A stretch of DNA of 64,000 bases from contig NZ_LT627735.1 of assembly GCF_900101765.1 (NCBI RefSeq), positions 2,077,501-2,141,500 of the forward strand, given 5' to 3'. Below the pieces are notes generated by a model. It saw only the letters and a program-made list of their open reading frames with translations. It was not told the DNA's origin and searched no databases. Source of the stretch: Nonlabens sp. Hel1_33_55. GTDB lineage: Bacteria; Bacteroidota; Bacteroidia; Flavobacteriales; Flavobacteriaceae. Each line of letters begins with the position of its first letter. Within the stretch, counting starts at the first letter, position 1. Shown piece by piece: positions 1 to 10,166 of the stretch. The translations under genes were made by a program, and so were the position numbers.

Positions 1-262
<262 letters not shown>

Positions 263-477
263 CTTATGGTATTCAATGCTGATCTTCTAACGATAGAAAA
301 TCAACGCCTTGCTCTTGTATTCTTATTTTACTAATAACAAACACATCTTTCAATGTGCCTATCTGTTTCTCGTTTAATCTTTTCAATATGTCAATGAACG
401 TTTCATACCCAGCTTGACTAGGTATCTCTTCAGGCTTATTGCTAAACTCGAAGAGATTCCCACCTACGTGGGAACTT

Positions 478-554
478 TGGTGGAGAATATCGGAGTCGAA
501 CCGATGACCTCCTGCGTGCAAGGCAGGCGCTCTAGCCAGCTGAGCTAATCCCCC
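478..554 (-). tRNA. tRNA-Ala (anticodon TGC)
   Basis: A full 77-nt cloverleaf is readable on the minus strand. The acceptor strand GGGGGAT pairs with ATTCTCC, allowing one G-T wobble. The anticodon loop CTTGCAC gives TGC, the T arm contains GGTTCGACTCC, and the 3' CCA is encoded. It sits in the rRNA spacer between tRNA-Ile and the 23S gene. Confidence 0.96.
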
Positions 555-654
555 ATTGTTTGGAATTCAGAATTGTGAATTCAGAATGATGAATGTAGAA
601 CTCTCTAACTTCTAGAATTTCCTTCAATATATATAATGAACTGAGTGCGATTTT

Positions 655-670
655 AGCTTTCGCGAAAGCG
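655..670. repeat. Iterated palindrome copy, rRNA spacer (15/16)
   Basis: The 14-bp core GCTTTCGCGAAAGC is intact; only the outermost base differs. It lies between the two tRNA genes of the rRNA operon, so it would be transcribed as part of the rRNA precursor. Confidence 0.9.
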
Positions 671-683
671 TAATGTTTAAAAG

Positions 684-757
684 TAGTCTCAGGCAGACTC
701 GAACTGCCGACCTCTACATTATCAGTGTAGCGCTCTAACCAGCTGAGCTATGAGACT
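684..757 (-). tRNA. tRNA-Ile (anticodon GAT)
   Basis: A 74-nt cloverleaf is readable on the minus strand. The acceptor AGTCTCA pairs with TGAGACT and the discriminator base is A. The anticodon loop CTGATAA gives GAT. The 3' CCA is not encoded here (the next bases are CT), unlike the neighbouring tRNA-Ala, so it must be added after transcription. Confidence 0.95.
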
Positions 758-912
758 GTAACATACCTCGAAAGGCACACCACTCGTCTTTCGACTTTTT
801 TTATAAATAAGATTGACAGTTGTACTAGATAATAATATAAACAAACACGCCATTTGCATGTAGTAGGTCACGGAACTCTCATTTTTAGGTTCCATTATTT
901 CAGGAACTCCAG

Positions 913-2437
<1,525 letters not shown>

Positions 2438-2729
2438 ATCTTGTTAAAAAGATCTCTTGCGAGAATCCCATAACCTATATACTACTAGCAATTGGCGTTC
2501 TTGTCTGTTTACACTATATTATAATTATTCTTACCGGTCCATCCCTTTCTAAAAAGGAACAAACCTGTTCTTTTTGTGCTGTCAATCAATATCTCAATGA
2601 ACTTATCAGAAGCTATCTTTTTGGAACCTTCGCCAAGGCCTCTTCACGATGCCTAAATACTCCAGTCTTCCACTACTCCTGATGAACGTTGCTCTGAATT
2701 TCGACGTAACGTCTCTTGCAAAGCGGGTG

Positions 2730-2757
2730 CAAATATACAGATACATTTCTCTTCCAA
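2730..2757 (-). promoter_or_regulatory. rRNA operon promoter, Bacteroidota type
   Basis: On the minus strand the -7 box TATATTTG (2737-2730) matches TAnnTTTG exactly. A TTG lies 17 nt upstream at 2757-2755, and another candidate 21 nt upstream at 2761-2759. Transcription should start near 2726, giving a leader of about 290 nt before 16S. Confidence 0.7.
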
Positions 2758-2971
2758 CCAAATCTTTTCAAAAGAAAAATGCAATAAATCCACTATTAAA
2801 TTTCAACACCCTGATTTACAAAAAAATACAAACTCAAAAAAATTGAAATATTTTCCGATAGCATATGCTTTCCATCAACTTCTCTACGAAATCAACACCT
2901 CATCAACCAAACCCGTTACTCCAAACTCAATCAAAAACACTCCCAAAACCTAAAGCGAAACTTACAACAAC

Positions 2972-2996
2972 AGAAAAGCAGCCCACAGAGGCTGCT
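2972..2996 (-). terminator. Terminator after pirin gene
   Basis: In the minus-strand direction AGCAGCC (2996-2990) and GGCTGCT (2983-2977) form a stem with a 6-nt loop, followed by a T-rich TTTCTGTTG. It lies about 27 nt past the pirin stop codon. Confidence 0.6.
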
Positions 2997-3022
2997 CTTG
3001 AAAAATCAATTTGTTTATGAGA

Positions 3023-3736
3023 TTAGAATTGCATAGGTACTTCAATCAGTAATAATTCAGATTGAGATGCTGCTTTGAAATTTATGGAATCAGACTCTGT
3101 AATACCGATGGCATCACGATTACTTAATCGATCTCCTTCTATTTCTACTTCACCCTCTATATTCATGACATAGACACCATTTGCAGAATTCTTAAGCTTA
3201 TACTCTTTCTCAGTCTTTGGGTCCATAGAAATTACATGCATCCATGCATCTTGATGAATCCATACCCCATCGTCATCTGGAGACGGTGAAAGAATTTGTT
3301 GAAAGGTGTTTTTACGATCTTCTGCTTTCAGCTTTAATTCATCGTATCTGGGTTTGACATCTTTCTTATTTGGAAATAGCCATATCTGAAACAACTTTAA
3401 TTCTTCTGTCTGACTACCATTATATTCTGAATGCGTCACACCTGTTCCTGCGCTCATGACTTGGACCTCTCCAGTTTTGATCTGCGCTACATTTCCCATA
3501 CTATCTTTATGTTCTAAAACACCAGATAAAGGAATGGTGATTATTTCCATATTATCATGTGGATGGGTTGGAAATCCCGCTCCTGGAGCTATGACGTCAT
3601 CATTCAAAACTCTTATGGCTCCAAAATTAATGCGCTCTGGATTATACCAGCTAGCAAAACTAAAACTATGGTTTGCGTTTAACCAGCCATGATTTGCATG
3701 GCCGCGACTTTCTGCTTTATGGACTACTTTTTTCAT
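3023..3736 (-). CDS. Pirin family protein
   Basis: A 237-aa bicupin of the pirin/YhaK-YhhW family. The N-terminal cupin carries the metal ligands expected for pirins: His57 and His59 (FPTHPHDN), His101 and Glu103 (TGVTHSEYN). Family members bind Fe(II) or another metal, and some oxidise quercetin, but the physiological substrate is usually unknown. Length and start (MKKVVHKAESRGHANHGWL) match the family. The gene is monocistronic with a terminator at 2972-2996. A near-match -7 box (TActTTTA, 3748-3741) lies only 5 nt upstream of the ATG, so the mRNA could have almost no leader. Confidence 0.88.
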   Translation of the reverse strand: MKKVVHKAESRGHANHGWLNANHSFSFASWYNPERINFGAIRVLNDDVIAPGAGFPTHPHDNMEIITIPLSGVLEHKDSMGNVAQIKTGEVQVMSAGTGVTHSEYNGSQTEELKLFQIWLFPNKKDVKPRYDELKLKAEDRKNTFQQILSPSPDDDGVWIHQDAWMHVISMDPKTEKEYKLKNSANGVYVMNIEGEVEIEGDRLSNRDAIGITESDSINFKAASQSELLLIEVPMQF

Positions 3737-3829
3737 ATTCTAAAAGTAATATTTAATTGTACCTACAACAAAATGTTTAAATAACTTTAATATTTAGATG
3801 ATCATTCCATCCAAAATTGTCACTATTGA

Positions 3830-5110
3830 TTATGCTGCCTCCCGACGTTGTTTGATGCGATGAGGATGATGGTAATAAGCTTTCGCGAAAGCGTACCCAT
3901 GACCATACTCCACTTTATAATATACTACAGCTATACAACCAGCGATACTACATATGGTTACTATCAATAATAACGGCATGATCCCGTCCACCAGTAATTG
4001 GGCTACAAGTGTACTGGCTATACTCCCAAATATCATACTCACCGCTCCTACCAATGCACTTGCACTACCTGCCTGGAGATTGAAGGGTTGCAGACTAAGT
4101 GCTGTAACGTTTGGGTTTTGAAAACCTATAAAGAACAGCATTGTGAACAAGCCTGGATAAATAACCCAGAAGTGTGGTTGCACCAGCAGGCTGTAAATAG
4201 TTATACCACAAGTAAGAAATGCCATAATAATCGCAACGGTAAATGTGATTTGGAAAGTCGTAAATCTCTTTAAAAAGAGCCGGTTGAGTTGACTTCCTAA
4301 AATTAGTCCGGCAGCATTACCGCCAAATATGTATCCGAACATATCCTCACTTATCCCGAAAAATTCAATAAACACGAATGGTGCACTGGCTACATAGGCA
4401 AGGAGTGCACCTATAGCAAAACCACGTGTGGTTGAAAAAAGGAAGAAATCCTTATTCTTATATATAGACCAATATTCCTTGGCTACTCTAGTTGGCCTCA
4501 AACTAGTGGAGCTGATAGGCTCTGCACTTTCTGGTAAAATATAGACAACATTGAAAAGCATTATGGCAGCAAAGCCTGCGAGACAGAAGAAAACAACTTC
4601 CCAGTGAAAGGCGGTAATAATGAATCCGCCAACGGTTGGTGCTATTATCGGAGCAACTCCCATGATGAGCATGAGCGTGCTCAATACATCTGCCACTTGA
4701 TCTTTTTCAAAATAGTCCCTTACCACAGCCTTGCTAGCAACCATACCAGCACAACCACCCAACGCCATAAAAAACCTAAAAAATGCAAGTGACCAAAGAT
4801 CCCATGCTAGACCGCAAAGAATACTCATTAATATATAGAGCGTCAAACCTACAATCAATGGCTTCCTGCGTCCATACTTGTCCATTAAAGGTCCATAAGC
4901 AAGCTGCCCTAATCCTATACCTATAAAATAGGTAGTCAATGTGAGACCTATTGCGCTGGTATCTACATTAAAATCTCCTGCAATTTGTTTAAACGCTGGT
5001 AGATAAGTATCAATAGAGAATGGTCCAATAGCAATAAGCGTCCCCAAAAGTAATATGATGACGTTCTTTCTTCTTTTACTGATCTTAGTTTGTACTATCT
5101 TTTTTCTCAC
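3830..5110 (-). CDS. Bcr/CflA-type multidrug efflux MFS transporter
   Basis: A 426-aa, 12-segment inner-membrane exporter. FSIDTYLPAF at residues 31-40 in the first membrane segment is typical of Bcr/CflA (bicyclomycin, chloramphenicol, sulfonamide efflux). The MFS loop motif GPLMDKYGRRKP is at about 73-84. The start is GTG at 5110, because no Met follows for about 75 residues. The C-terminal tail carries an iterated palindrome copy translated as YAFAKAYYHH, so this tail is lineage specific. A -7 box at 5122-5115 almost touches the GTG, suggesting a leaderless transcript. The actual drug substrate cannot be read from sequence. Confidence 0.88.
   Translation of the reverse strand: MRKKIVQTKISKRRKNVIILLLGTLIAIGPFSIDTYLPAFKQIAGDFNVDTSAIGLTLTTYFIGIGLGQLAYGPLMDKYGRRKPLIVGLTLYILMSILCGLAWDLWSLAFFRFFMALGGCAGMVASKAVVRDYFEKDQVADVLSTLMLIMGVAPIIAPTVGGFIITAFHWEVVFFCLAGFAAIMLFNVVYILPESAEPISSTSLRPTRVAKEYWSIYKNKDFFLFSTTRGFAIGALLAYVASAPFVFIEFFGISEDMFGYIFGGNAAGLILGSQLNRLFLKRFTTFQITFTVAIIMAFLTCGITIYSLLVQPHFWVIYPGLFTMLFFIGFQNPNVTALSLQPFNLQAGSASALVGAVSMIFGSIASTLVAQLLVDGIMPLLLIVTICSIAGCIAVVYYKVEYGHGYAFAKAYYHHPHRIKQRREAA
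3878..3893. repeat. Iterated palindrome copy inside MFS gene (15/16)
   Basis: Core GCTTTCGCGAAAGC intact. Read in the minus-strand gene as AFAKA near the protein's C-terminus, a place tolerant of change. Confidence 0.9.
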
Positions 5111-5114
5111 GATA

Positions 5115-5122
5115 CAAAGGTA
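5115..5122 (-). promoter_or_regulatory. -7 box for the MFS exporter
   Basis: TAccTTTG on the minus strand, ending 5 nt before the GTG start. Transcription would begin at or within a base or two of the start codon. Confidence 0.5.
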
Positions 5123-5188
5123 CTTTCCATTCTAGCGACAGAGACCATATTCACAAACCTTTACAATTTTATAACGCCCTAGAAATCG

Positions 5189-5196
5189 TACTTTTG
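5189..5196 (+). promoter_or_regulatory. -7 box for the lipoprotein gene
   Basis: TActTTTG exact match, 27 nt before the ATG at 5223. No clear TTG is seen at 17-23 nt upstream. It lies back to back with the MFS promoter. Confidence 0.45.
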
Positions 5197-5222
5197 ATCC
5201 TCAAAATCCAACAACCACAATT

Positions 5223-5879
5223 ATGAAAAAATATCTTTTACCTATAGTATTTTCTGTCGCGCTTGTTTCCTGCAAGAATGAAAATAAGGATGAAATCGCC
5301 GTTGAAGAAACTCCTGAATTATCCATGCAAGTTGCCAACACCAGCGGGCTCGAAAGTTGGAATGATGTAAATATGGTAGAGTTTACCTTTAATGTAGAAC
5401 GTAATGGCGAGACAATGGCCTCACGTGAATGGGATTGGAATCCTAAATCTGACCAGGTAACTCTTAATTCAAATGATGAGACCATCACCTACAACCGTAA
5501 ACAAGTTAATGATAGTCTAGCTATGAGTGCAGATCGCGCTTTTGTAAACGATGTTTACTGGCTCTTGCCACAATTCAAGTTAGCTTGGGACAATGGTAAA
5601 GAAATTTCTTATCCAGAGTCTAGCGAAGGTAAAATGGTTAAAGTCCAATATACCGGTAACGATGGATACACTCCTGGCGATCGTTATGATATGGTGATTG
5701 ATGAAAATATGATGATCGACAAATGGATGTATTACCCAAAGGGCGCTACAGAACCAGCCATGACAACATCCTTTGAAGATTACAAAGATTATGAGGGAAT
5801 AAAAATAGCGACCAATCACCGCTCGAAAGACGGCACTCTAAACATCTACTTCTCAGACATTAACATTAGTAAAGAATAA
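5223..5879 (+). CDS. Predicted lipoprotein, function unknown
   Basis: 218 aa with an N-terminal lipoprotein signal: MKKYLLPIVFSVALVSC, acylated Cys17, then KNENKDE. The rest is rich in charged and aromatic residues and looks like a single beta-rich periplasmic or outer-membrane-anchored domain (FTFNVERNG, REWDWNPKSDQ, YDMVIDENMMIDKW). It resembles lipoproteins of unknown function common in Flavobacteriaceae, possibly the DUF6503 group, but I am not sure. It ends 3 nt before kynU and may share its transcript. Confidence 0.82.
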   Translation: MKKYLLPIVFSVALVSCKNENKDEIAVEETPELSMQVANTSGLESWNDVNMVEFTFNVERNGETMASREWDWNPKSDQVTLNSNDETITYNRKQVNDSLAMSADRAFVNDVYWLLPQFKLAWDNGKEISYPESSEGKMVKVQYTGNDGYTPGDRYDMVIDENMMIDKWMYYPKGATEPAMTTSFEDYKDYEGIKIATNHRSKDGTLNIYFSDINISKE

Positions 5880-5882
5880 TAA

Positions 5883-7145
5883 ATGACATTTGATTCCACT
5901 AAAGAGTATGCTCAATCGCTTGATGCTGCAGATAGTTTATCTCGCTTTCGCGAAAGCTTTACCATCCCCAAACATACTGACGGGAAAGAAAGTATTTACC
6001 TATGTGGAAACTCTCTAGGAGTTCAACCCAAAAAAGCAGTGGAATATGTTGCTGATGAGTTGAATGATTGGGCACAATTAGGCGTCAAGGGACATTTTGA
6101 CAAGACTTTCCCATGGACTCGATACCACGAGTTCCTCAACAAACCCATGGCCAAAGTCGTAGGCGCTTTACCCCATGAGGTCGTGGTCATGAATACCTTG
6201 ACGCCTAACCTGCATTTTATGATGGTAAGTTTTTACAAACCATCAGGTAAGCGCAGGAAGATTGTCATGGAAGCAGACGCTTTCCCTAGTGACACCTACG
6301 CGGTGGATTCACAAATCAAGTATCACGGTGGAAACCCTAAAGAAGACGTCATTTTATGGCAGCCTAGACCGGGAACCTCAACGCTGGACATGGAAGATCT
6401 TCAATCGATATTTCAGAACCACGGTGACGAGATCGCTTTGGTAATGATCGCTTCCATTAATTATTATACAGGTCAGTTCTTTGATCTAAAAAAAATAACA
6501 GAGCTAGGCCATTCTCACGGTGCGATGGTTGGCTTTGATTGTGCGCACGGTGCTGGAAATGTTGATTTGAAACTGCACGACAGCGGCGCTGATTTTGCCG
6601 TATGGTGTACCTATAAGTATATGAACTCTGGCCCTGGAAGCATTGGTGGATGCTTTGTCCATGAGCGCCATGCAGATAATGACCAACTAGATCGTATGGC
6701 AGGCTGGTGGGGACACAATAAAGAAGAACGCTTTTTAATGAATCCCAAATTTGATCCCATCTACGGCGCCGAAGGCTGGCAACAATCAAACGCTCCCATA
6801 TTGAGCATGGCTCCCATTCGTGCGAGCATGGAGTTGTTTATGGAAGCTGGATGGCAAAATATTTTGGAAAAATCCAATCAACTTACCAATTACCTAGAAT
6901 ATCTAGTCAACAATATTGAAGGCGATCGCATCAAAATCATCACTCCCAAAACACCCAAAGATCGCGGCTGTCAATTATCATTAGCCGTCAAAAATGCAGA
7001 CAAAAGTCTTTTTGAAGCCATAAGTGATAGAGGTGTTATTGCAGACTGGAGAGAGCCTGATGTAATTCGCGTTGCACCAGTACCTTTATATAACTCCTAC
7101 TTGGATTGCTGGAACTTTGTCCAGATCCTGACGGCAGCTCTTTAA
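5883..7145 (+). CDS. kynU: Kynureninase
   Basis: 420-aa PLP enzyme that cleaves kynurenine or 3-hydroxykynurenine to (3-hydroxy)anthranilate plus alanine. Lys245 in CTYKYMNSGPG is the expected Schiff-base lysine, with GFDCAHGAGN just before it and YLCGNSLGVQPK near residue 40 typical of KynU. Full length. It is followed 20 nt later by kynurenine 3-monooxygenase, so the pair runs kynurenine to 3-hydroxykynurenine to 3-hydroxyanthranilate, the route to quinolinate and NAD or to tryptophan breakdown. The first enzyme (tryptophan dioxygenase) and the 3-hydroxyanthranilate dioxygenase are not in the window. A palindrome copy at 5943-5958 is translated as RFRES in the N-terminal helix. Confidence 0.96.
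   Translation: MTFDSTKEYAQSLDAADSLSRFRESFTIPKHTDGKESIYLCGNSLGVQPKKAVEYVADELNDWAQLGVKGHFDKTFPWTRYHEFLNKPMAKVVGALPHEVVVMNTLTPNLHFMMVSFYKPSGKRRKIVMEADAFPSDTYAVDSQIKYHGGNPKEDVILWQPRPGTSTLDMEDLQSIFQNHGDEIALVMIASINYYTGQFFDLKKITELGHSHGAMVGFDCAHGAGNVDLKLHDSGADFAVWCTYKYMNSGPGSIGGCFVHERHADNDQLDRMAGWWGHNKEERFLMNPKFDPIYGAEGWQQSNAPILSMAPIRASMELFMEAGWQNILEKSNQLTNYLEYLVNNIEGDRIKIITPKTPKDRGCQLSLAVKNADKSLFEAISDRGVIADWREPDVIRVAPVPLYNSYLDCWNFVQILTAAL
5943..5958. repeat. Iterated palindrome copy inside kynU (15/16)
   Basis: Core intact; read as RFRES in the kynureninase N-terminus, where related enzymes have similar HFRxxF-like residues without a gap. Confidence 0.9.
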
Positions 7146-7165
7146 GCGCCTCCTAGAAACTTTTA

Positions 7166-8560
7166 ATGAAGATATCAGATACTAATACCAACATTCTAAT
7201 CACTGGAGCAGGTCTTTGTGGTGCGCTGTTGGGATTGAGACTTGCCCAACGTGGCTACAACGTGAACGTACTGGAAAAGCGACCAGACATGCGCACAAAA
7301 ATTGTTGATGCAGGCAGATCCATTAACCTAGCTCTTTCAGATCGCGGGTTGAGCGCCCTTAAAATGGTTGGCTTAGGTGACAAGGTAAAAGAGTTGTGCA
7401 TTCCCATGAAAGCACGAATGATTCACCCAAAAGATGGCAAAGTCCTAACCTCTAATTACAGCGGTAGAGATGATGACTACATTAACTCCATCTCCCGTGA
7501 AGACCTCAACAAATTATTGCTGGATAAAGCAGATGAATACAAAAAAGTCCAGATTGATTTCAAAAGAGAAATTACCAGCGTTGACTTAAGACAAGGCAGT
7601 GTTGACTATAAGAACCTGGAGGATAATCAAATCAAACACTGGAATCCGGATATTTTACTGGGTACAGATGGTGCTGGTTCAAGAGTACGTGCCGCCATGG
7701 CACGCCAGCGCGATTTTTTCTTTTCTTATACAACTAATTGGCTACCGCATGCCTATAAGGAATTGCGCATGCCACCGGCAGACGATGGCGGCTGGCGCAT
7801 TGACAAGCATGCTTTGCACATCTGGCCACGTGGTGGTTTTATGTTGATTGCCTTACCTAATCTCGATGGCAGTTTCACCATGACGCTATTTATGCGCCGC
7901 AAAGACTCACCCCACAGTTTTGAGGAGATTACTACAGATGATCAGGTGACTGAATTTTTCAAAGAAGAATTTCCAGATGTTTACGATCAGATTCCAGACC
8001 TGTTGGAGCAATACCAGCGCAATCCGGTGCCACCATTGGGAACCGTGCGTTGCTCGCCTTGGGCCGCTCATGGCAAGGTGTTGATGATGGGCGATGCCTG
8101 TCACGCCATCGTACCATTTTATGGTCAGGGAATGAATGCCGGCTTTGAAGACGTATTGGTTTTTGATCAAATCTTGGAAGAATGTGAAGATTGGGACGAT
8201 GCCATGAACCGATTTTCTATCGAGCGCAAACCAGATACCGATGCCATAGCAGATCTAGCGTTGGACAATTTTGTCGAGATGCGGGACAGCGTTTCACATC
8301 CCAATTTCCAGACCAAGCGTGCTATTGAGATGAAGTTGGAGTCCGCTTTCGCGAAAGAGCAATACTCATCAAAATATTCACTCGTTACTTTCCCTCCAGA
8401 AGGAATGGGATACCGTGAAGCAATGATCAAAGGCCGCGCACAGGACAAGGCCATCATCTGGCTCATTGACAATAACCTAATCAGCGTAGATGACAATGCT
8501 GAGAGCTTATTGGCTGCCATCAACAAGAAAACGGAAGAGGTTATTTGGCATAGGAATTAA
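7166..8560 (+). CDS. kmo: Kynurenine 3-monooxygenase
   Basis: 464-aa FAD-dependent, NADPH-using aromatic hydroxylase converting L-kynurenine to 3-hydroxykynurenine. The FAD-binding GAGLCG (residues 14-19) lies in a Rossmann fold at the N-terminus. RSINLALSDRG at about 52-62 and GDACHAIVPFYGQGMNAG at about 310-327 are signatures of KMO. It is the partner of kynU just upstream. The stop overlaps the next start by 1 nt (TAATG), so the next gene is probably translationally coupled. A decayed palindrome copy at 8344-8359 is read as SAFAKEQ. Confidence 0.96.
   Translation: MKISDTNTNILITGAGLCGALLGLRLAQRGYNVNVLEKRPDMRTKIVDAGRSINLALSDRGLSALKMVGLGDKVKELCIPMKARMIHPKDGKVLTSNYSGRDDDYINSISREDLNKLLLDKADEYKKVQIDFKREITSVDLRQGSVDYKNLEDNQIKHWNPDILLGTDGAGSRVRAAMARQRDFFFSYTTNWLPHAYKELRMPPADDGGWRIDKHALHIWPRGGFMLIALPNLDGSFTMTLFMRRKDSPHSFEEITTDDQVTEFFKEEFPDVYDQIPDLLEQYQRNPVPPLGTVRCSPWAAHGKVLMMGDACHAIVPFYGQGMNAGFEDVLVFDQILEECEDWDDAMNRFSIERKPDTDAIADLALDNFVEMRDSVSHPNFQTKRAIEMKLESAFAKEQYSSKYSLVTFPPEGMGYREAMIKGRAQDKAIIWLIDNNLISVDDNAESLLAAINKKTEEVIWHRN
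8344..8359. repeat. Decayed palindrome copy inside kmo
   Basis: CGCTTTCGCGAAAG is intact and the last two bases differ. Read as AFAK in the monooxygenase. Confidence 0.75.
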
Positions 8561-9777
8561 TGAGTCCACATCATACAAATACTGATGTCATTATAGTCGG
8601 TGGTGGAGCTGCTGGGTTTTTTACCGCCATTAACCTAGCCGAGCAACGTCCAGATCTTTCCATCACTATTTTAGAACGTGGTAAAGAAGTACTGCAGAAA
8701 GTCCGCATTTCTGGTGGTGGTCGTTGCAACGTCACGCATGCCGAATTTGATCCGCGACCGTTGACGGGTAATTATCCGCGTGGTGAGAAGGAATTATTGG
8801 GACCTTTTCATAAATTCATGACGGGCGATACCATTGAGTGGTTTTCCAACCATGGCGTGGAACTCAAAATTGAGGACGATGGCCGCATGTTTCCTATCAC
8901 AGATTCTTCACAAACCATCATCGACTGCTTTCTAAGACTTACTAAAAAATACAATATTAATGTTCAAACTTCGCAAAACGTAGTCTCGCTAGAGCGCGAC
9001 AGTGAATGGAAGGTAACTACCAAAACTGATGAGTTCATGTGCGATCATCTTGTAATAACAGCTGGTAGCAGCCCAAAGGTTTGGCAAATGATGAAATCCT
9101 TAGGACATACCATCGTGGATGCAGTTCCCTCATTATTTACATTTAATATAGTCGATAAGGCCATTACAGATCTTGCTGGGATTGCAATGGAAGCTCGTGT
9201 AGAAGTACCGCAATTAAAGTTAGAATCCCAGGGACCACTATTGATCACCCATTGGGGATTTTCAGGACCAGCGATTTTGAAAATGAGCGCTTGGGGTGCA
9301 GTGGAATTGAACAGCTCTGGATATAAATTTGATTTGGTTATCAATTGGTTAAACCACTTAACTCAAGATGATTGCTACGAGGTACTCTTAGCCCAACGCG
9401 AAAACAGCAAAAAACAAATAAGCAACGATCGACCGTTCGATCTACCCAAAAGACTGTGGATCTATCTTACGGAAAGCCTAGCGCTACAGGAAAAAGGATG
9501 GGCAGATTGCTCCAACAAAACCCTGAACAAACTCGCTAACACTTTGACAGCAAGCGTTTTCAAGATTGACGGTAAGAGCACATTCAAGGAAGAGTTCGTT
9601 ACCGCTGGCGGCATAGATTTGAAAGAAGTGGACTTTAGAACTTTAGCGAGCCGCAAACAGGAAAACCTCTACTTTGCAGGAGAGATTTTGAATATTGACG
9701 CCATCACTGGCGGCTTCAATTTTCAGAATGCTTGGACTGGCGGCTGGATGGTGGCGCAAGCGATAGGTGGGAAATAA
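8560..9777 (+). CDS. BaiN/HI0933-family FAD-dependent oxidoreductase
   Basis: 405-aa flavoprotein. The N-terminal dinucleotide fold VIIVGGGAAG (about residues 10-19) is followed by the family signature RISGGGRCNVTH at about 48-59. The C-terminal FAD-contacting ITGGFNFQNAWTGG is also typical. The HI0933/YhiN/BaiN family has few members with known reactions (BaiN is a bile-acid reductase), so the substrate is open. Its 1-nt overlap with kmo suggests that it is co-expressed with kynurenine metabolism, possibly only by chance of operon structure. Confidence 0.88.
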   Translation: MSPHHTNTDVIIVGGGAAGFFTAINLAEQRPDLSITILERGKEVLQKVRISGGGRCNVTHAEFDPRPLTGNYPRGEKELLGPFHKFMTGDTIEWFSNHGVELKIEDDGRMFPITDSSQTIIDCFLRLTKKYNINVQTSQNVVSLERDSEWKVTTKTDEFMCDHLVITAGSSPKVWQMMKSLGHTIVDAVPSLFTFNIVDKAITDLAGIAMEARVEVPQLKLESQGPLLITHWGFSGPAILKMSAWGAVELNSSGYKFDLVINWLNHLTQDDCYEVLLAQRENSKKQISNDRPFDLPKRLWIYLTESLALQEKGWADCSNKTLNKLANTLTASVFKIDGKSTFKEEFVTAGGIDLKEVDFRTLASRKQENLYFAGEILNIDAITGGFNFQNAWTGGWMVAQAIGGK

Positions 9778-9783
9778 ATATTT

Positions 9784-10074
9784 ATGAAAAAATATATCTT
9801 CCCGAGTGCAACCCTTTTAATCGTTCTCTACACGAAATTATATTGGTTTGCTACCTTCTCTAATTATAAGGGTTTTCCAGAAGCTAAGGAAGGTTATTTT
9901 AACCATTTCGGGTTGACTTCTGCAGACAGCACTTGGTTTTCTCTATCACTTCTAGCCATATTGATTGCCAGCTTTATTTATGTGGCTTTAATGATTAAGT
10001 CCAAAGTTCCCAGAATTATCTTTATTGTGCTCCATAGCCTTTTGCTTTTGATAGCACTGTGGGAATTGATGTAA
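9784..10074 (+). CDS. Small membrane protein, unknown
   Basis: 96 aa with three predicted membrane segments (about residues 4-24, 50-71 and 76-93) and a short periplasmic or cytoplasmic loop between the first two. No family recognised. It begins 6 nt after the BaiN-like gene, so it is probably the last gene of the kyn operon. Confidence 0.7.
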   Translation: MKKYIFPSATLLIVLYTKLYWFATFSNYKGFPEAKEGYFNHFGLTSADSTWFSLSLLAILIASFIYVALMIKSKVPRIIFIVLHSLLLLIALWELM

Positions 10075-10139
10075 GCTGCACTACTCCACTGTTTTCGCAA
10101 TCTTAAGTCCATTTTACAACCAGGGTTAAGCGGTTTCCG

Positions 10140-10147
10140 TAACTTTA
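10140..10147 (+). promoter_or_regulatory. Probable -7 box for gpmI
   Basis: TAacTTTA, one mismatch to TAnnTTTG, 20 nt before the TTG start of gpmI, the same spacing seen at many other genes here. Confidence 0.4.
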
Positions 10148-10166
10148 TGGGCTTAAAACCATTCCA

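Larger units (their letters stand above)
2438..3022. other. Gene-free stretch upstream of 16S
   Basis: About 585 bases without a credible gene. The part from 2438 to about 2725 is the rRNA precursor leader. The rRNA promoter is at 2730-2757 on the minus strand. The part from about 2760 to 2970 is AT-rich with nothing I can assign. A hairpin serving the pirin gene is at 2972-2996. Confidence 0.7.
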
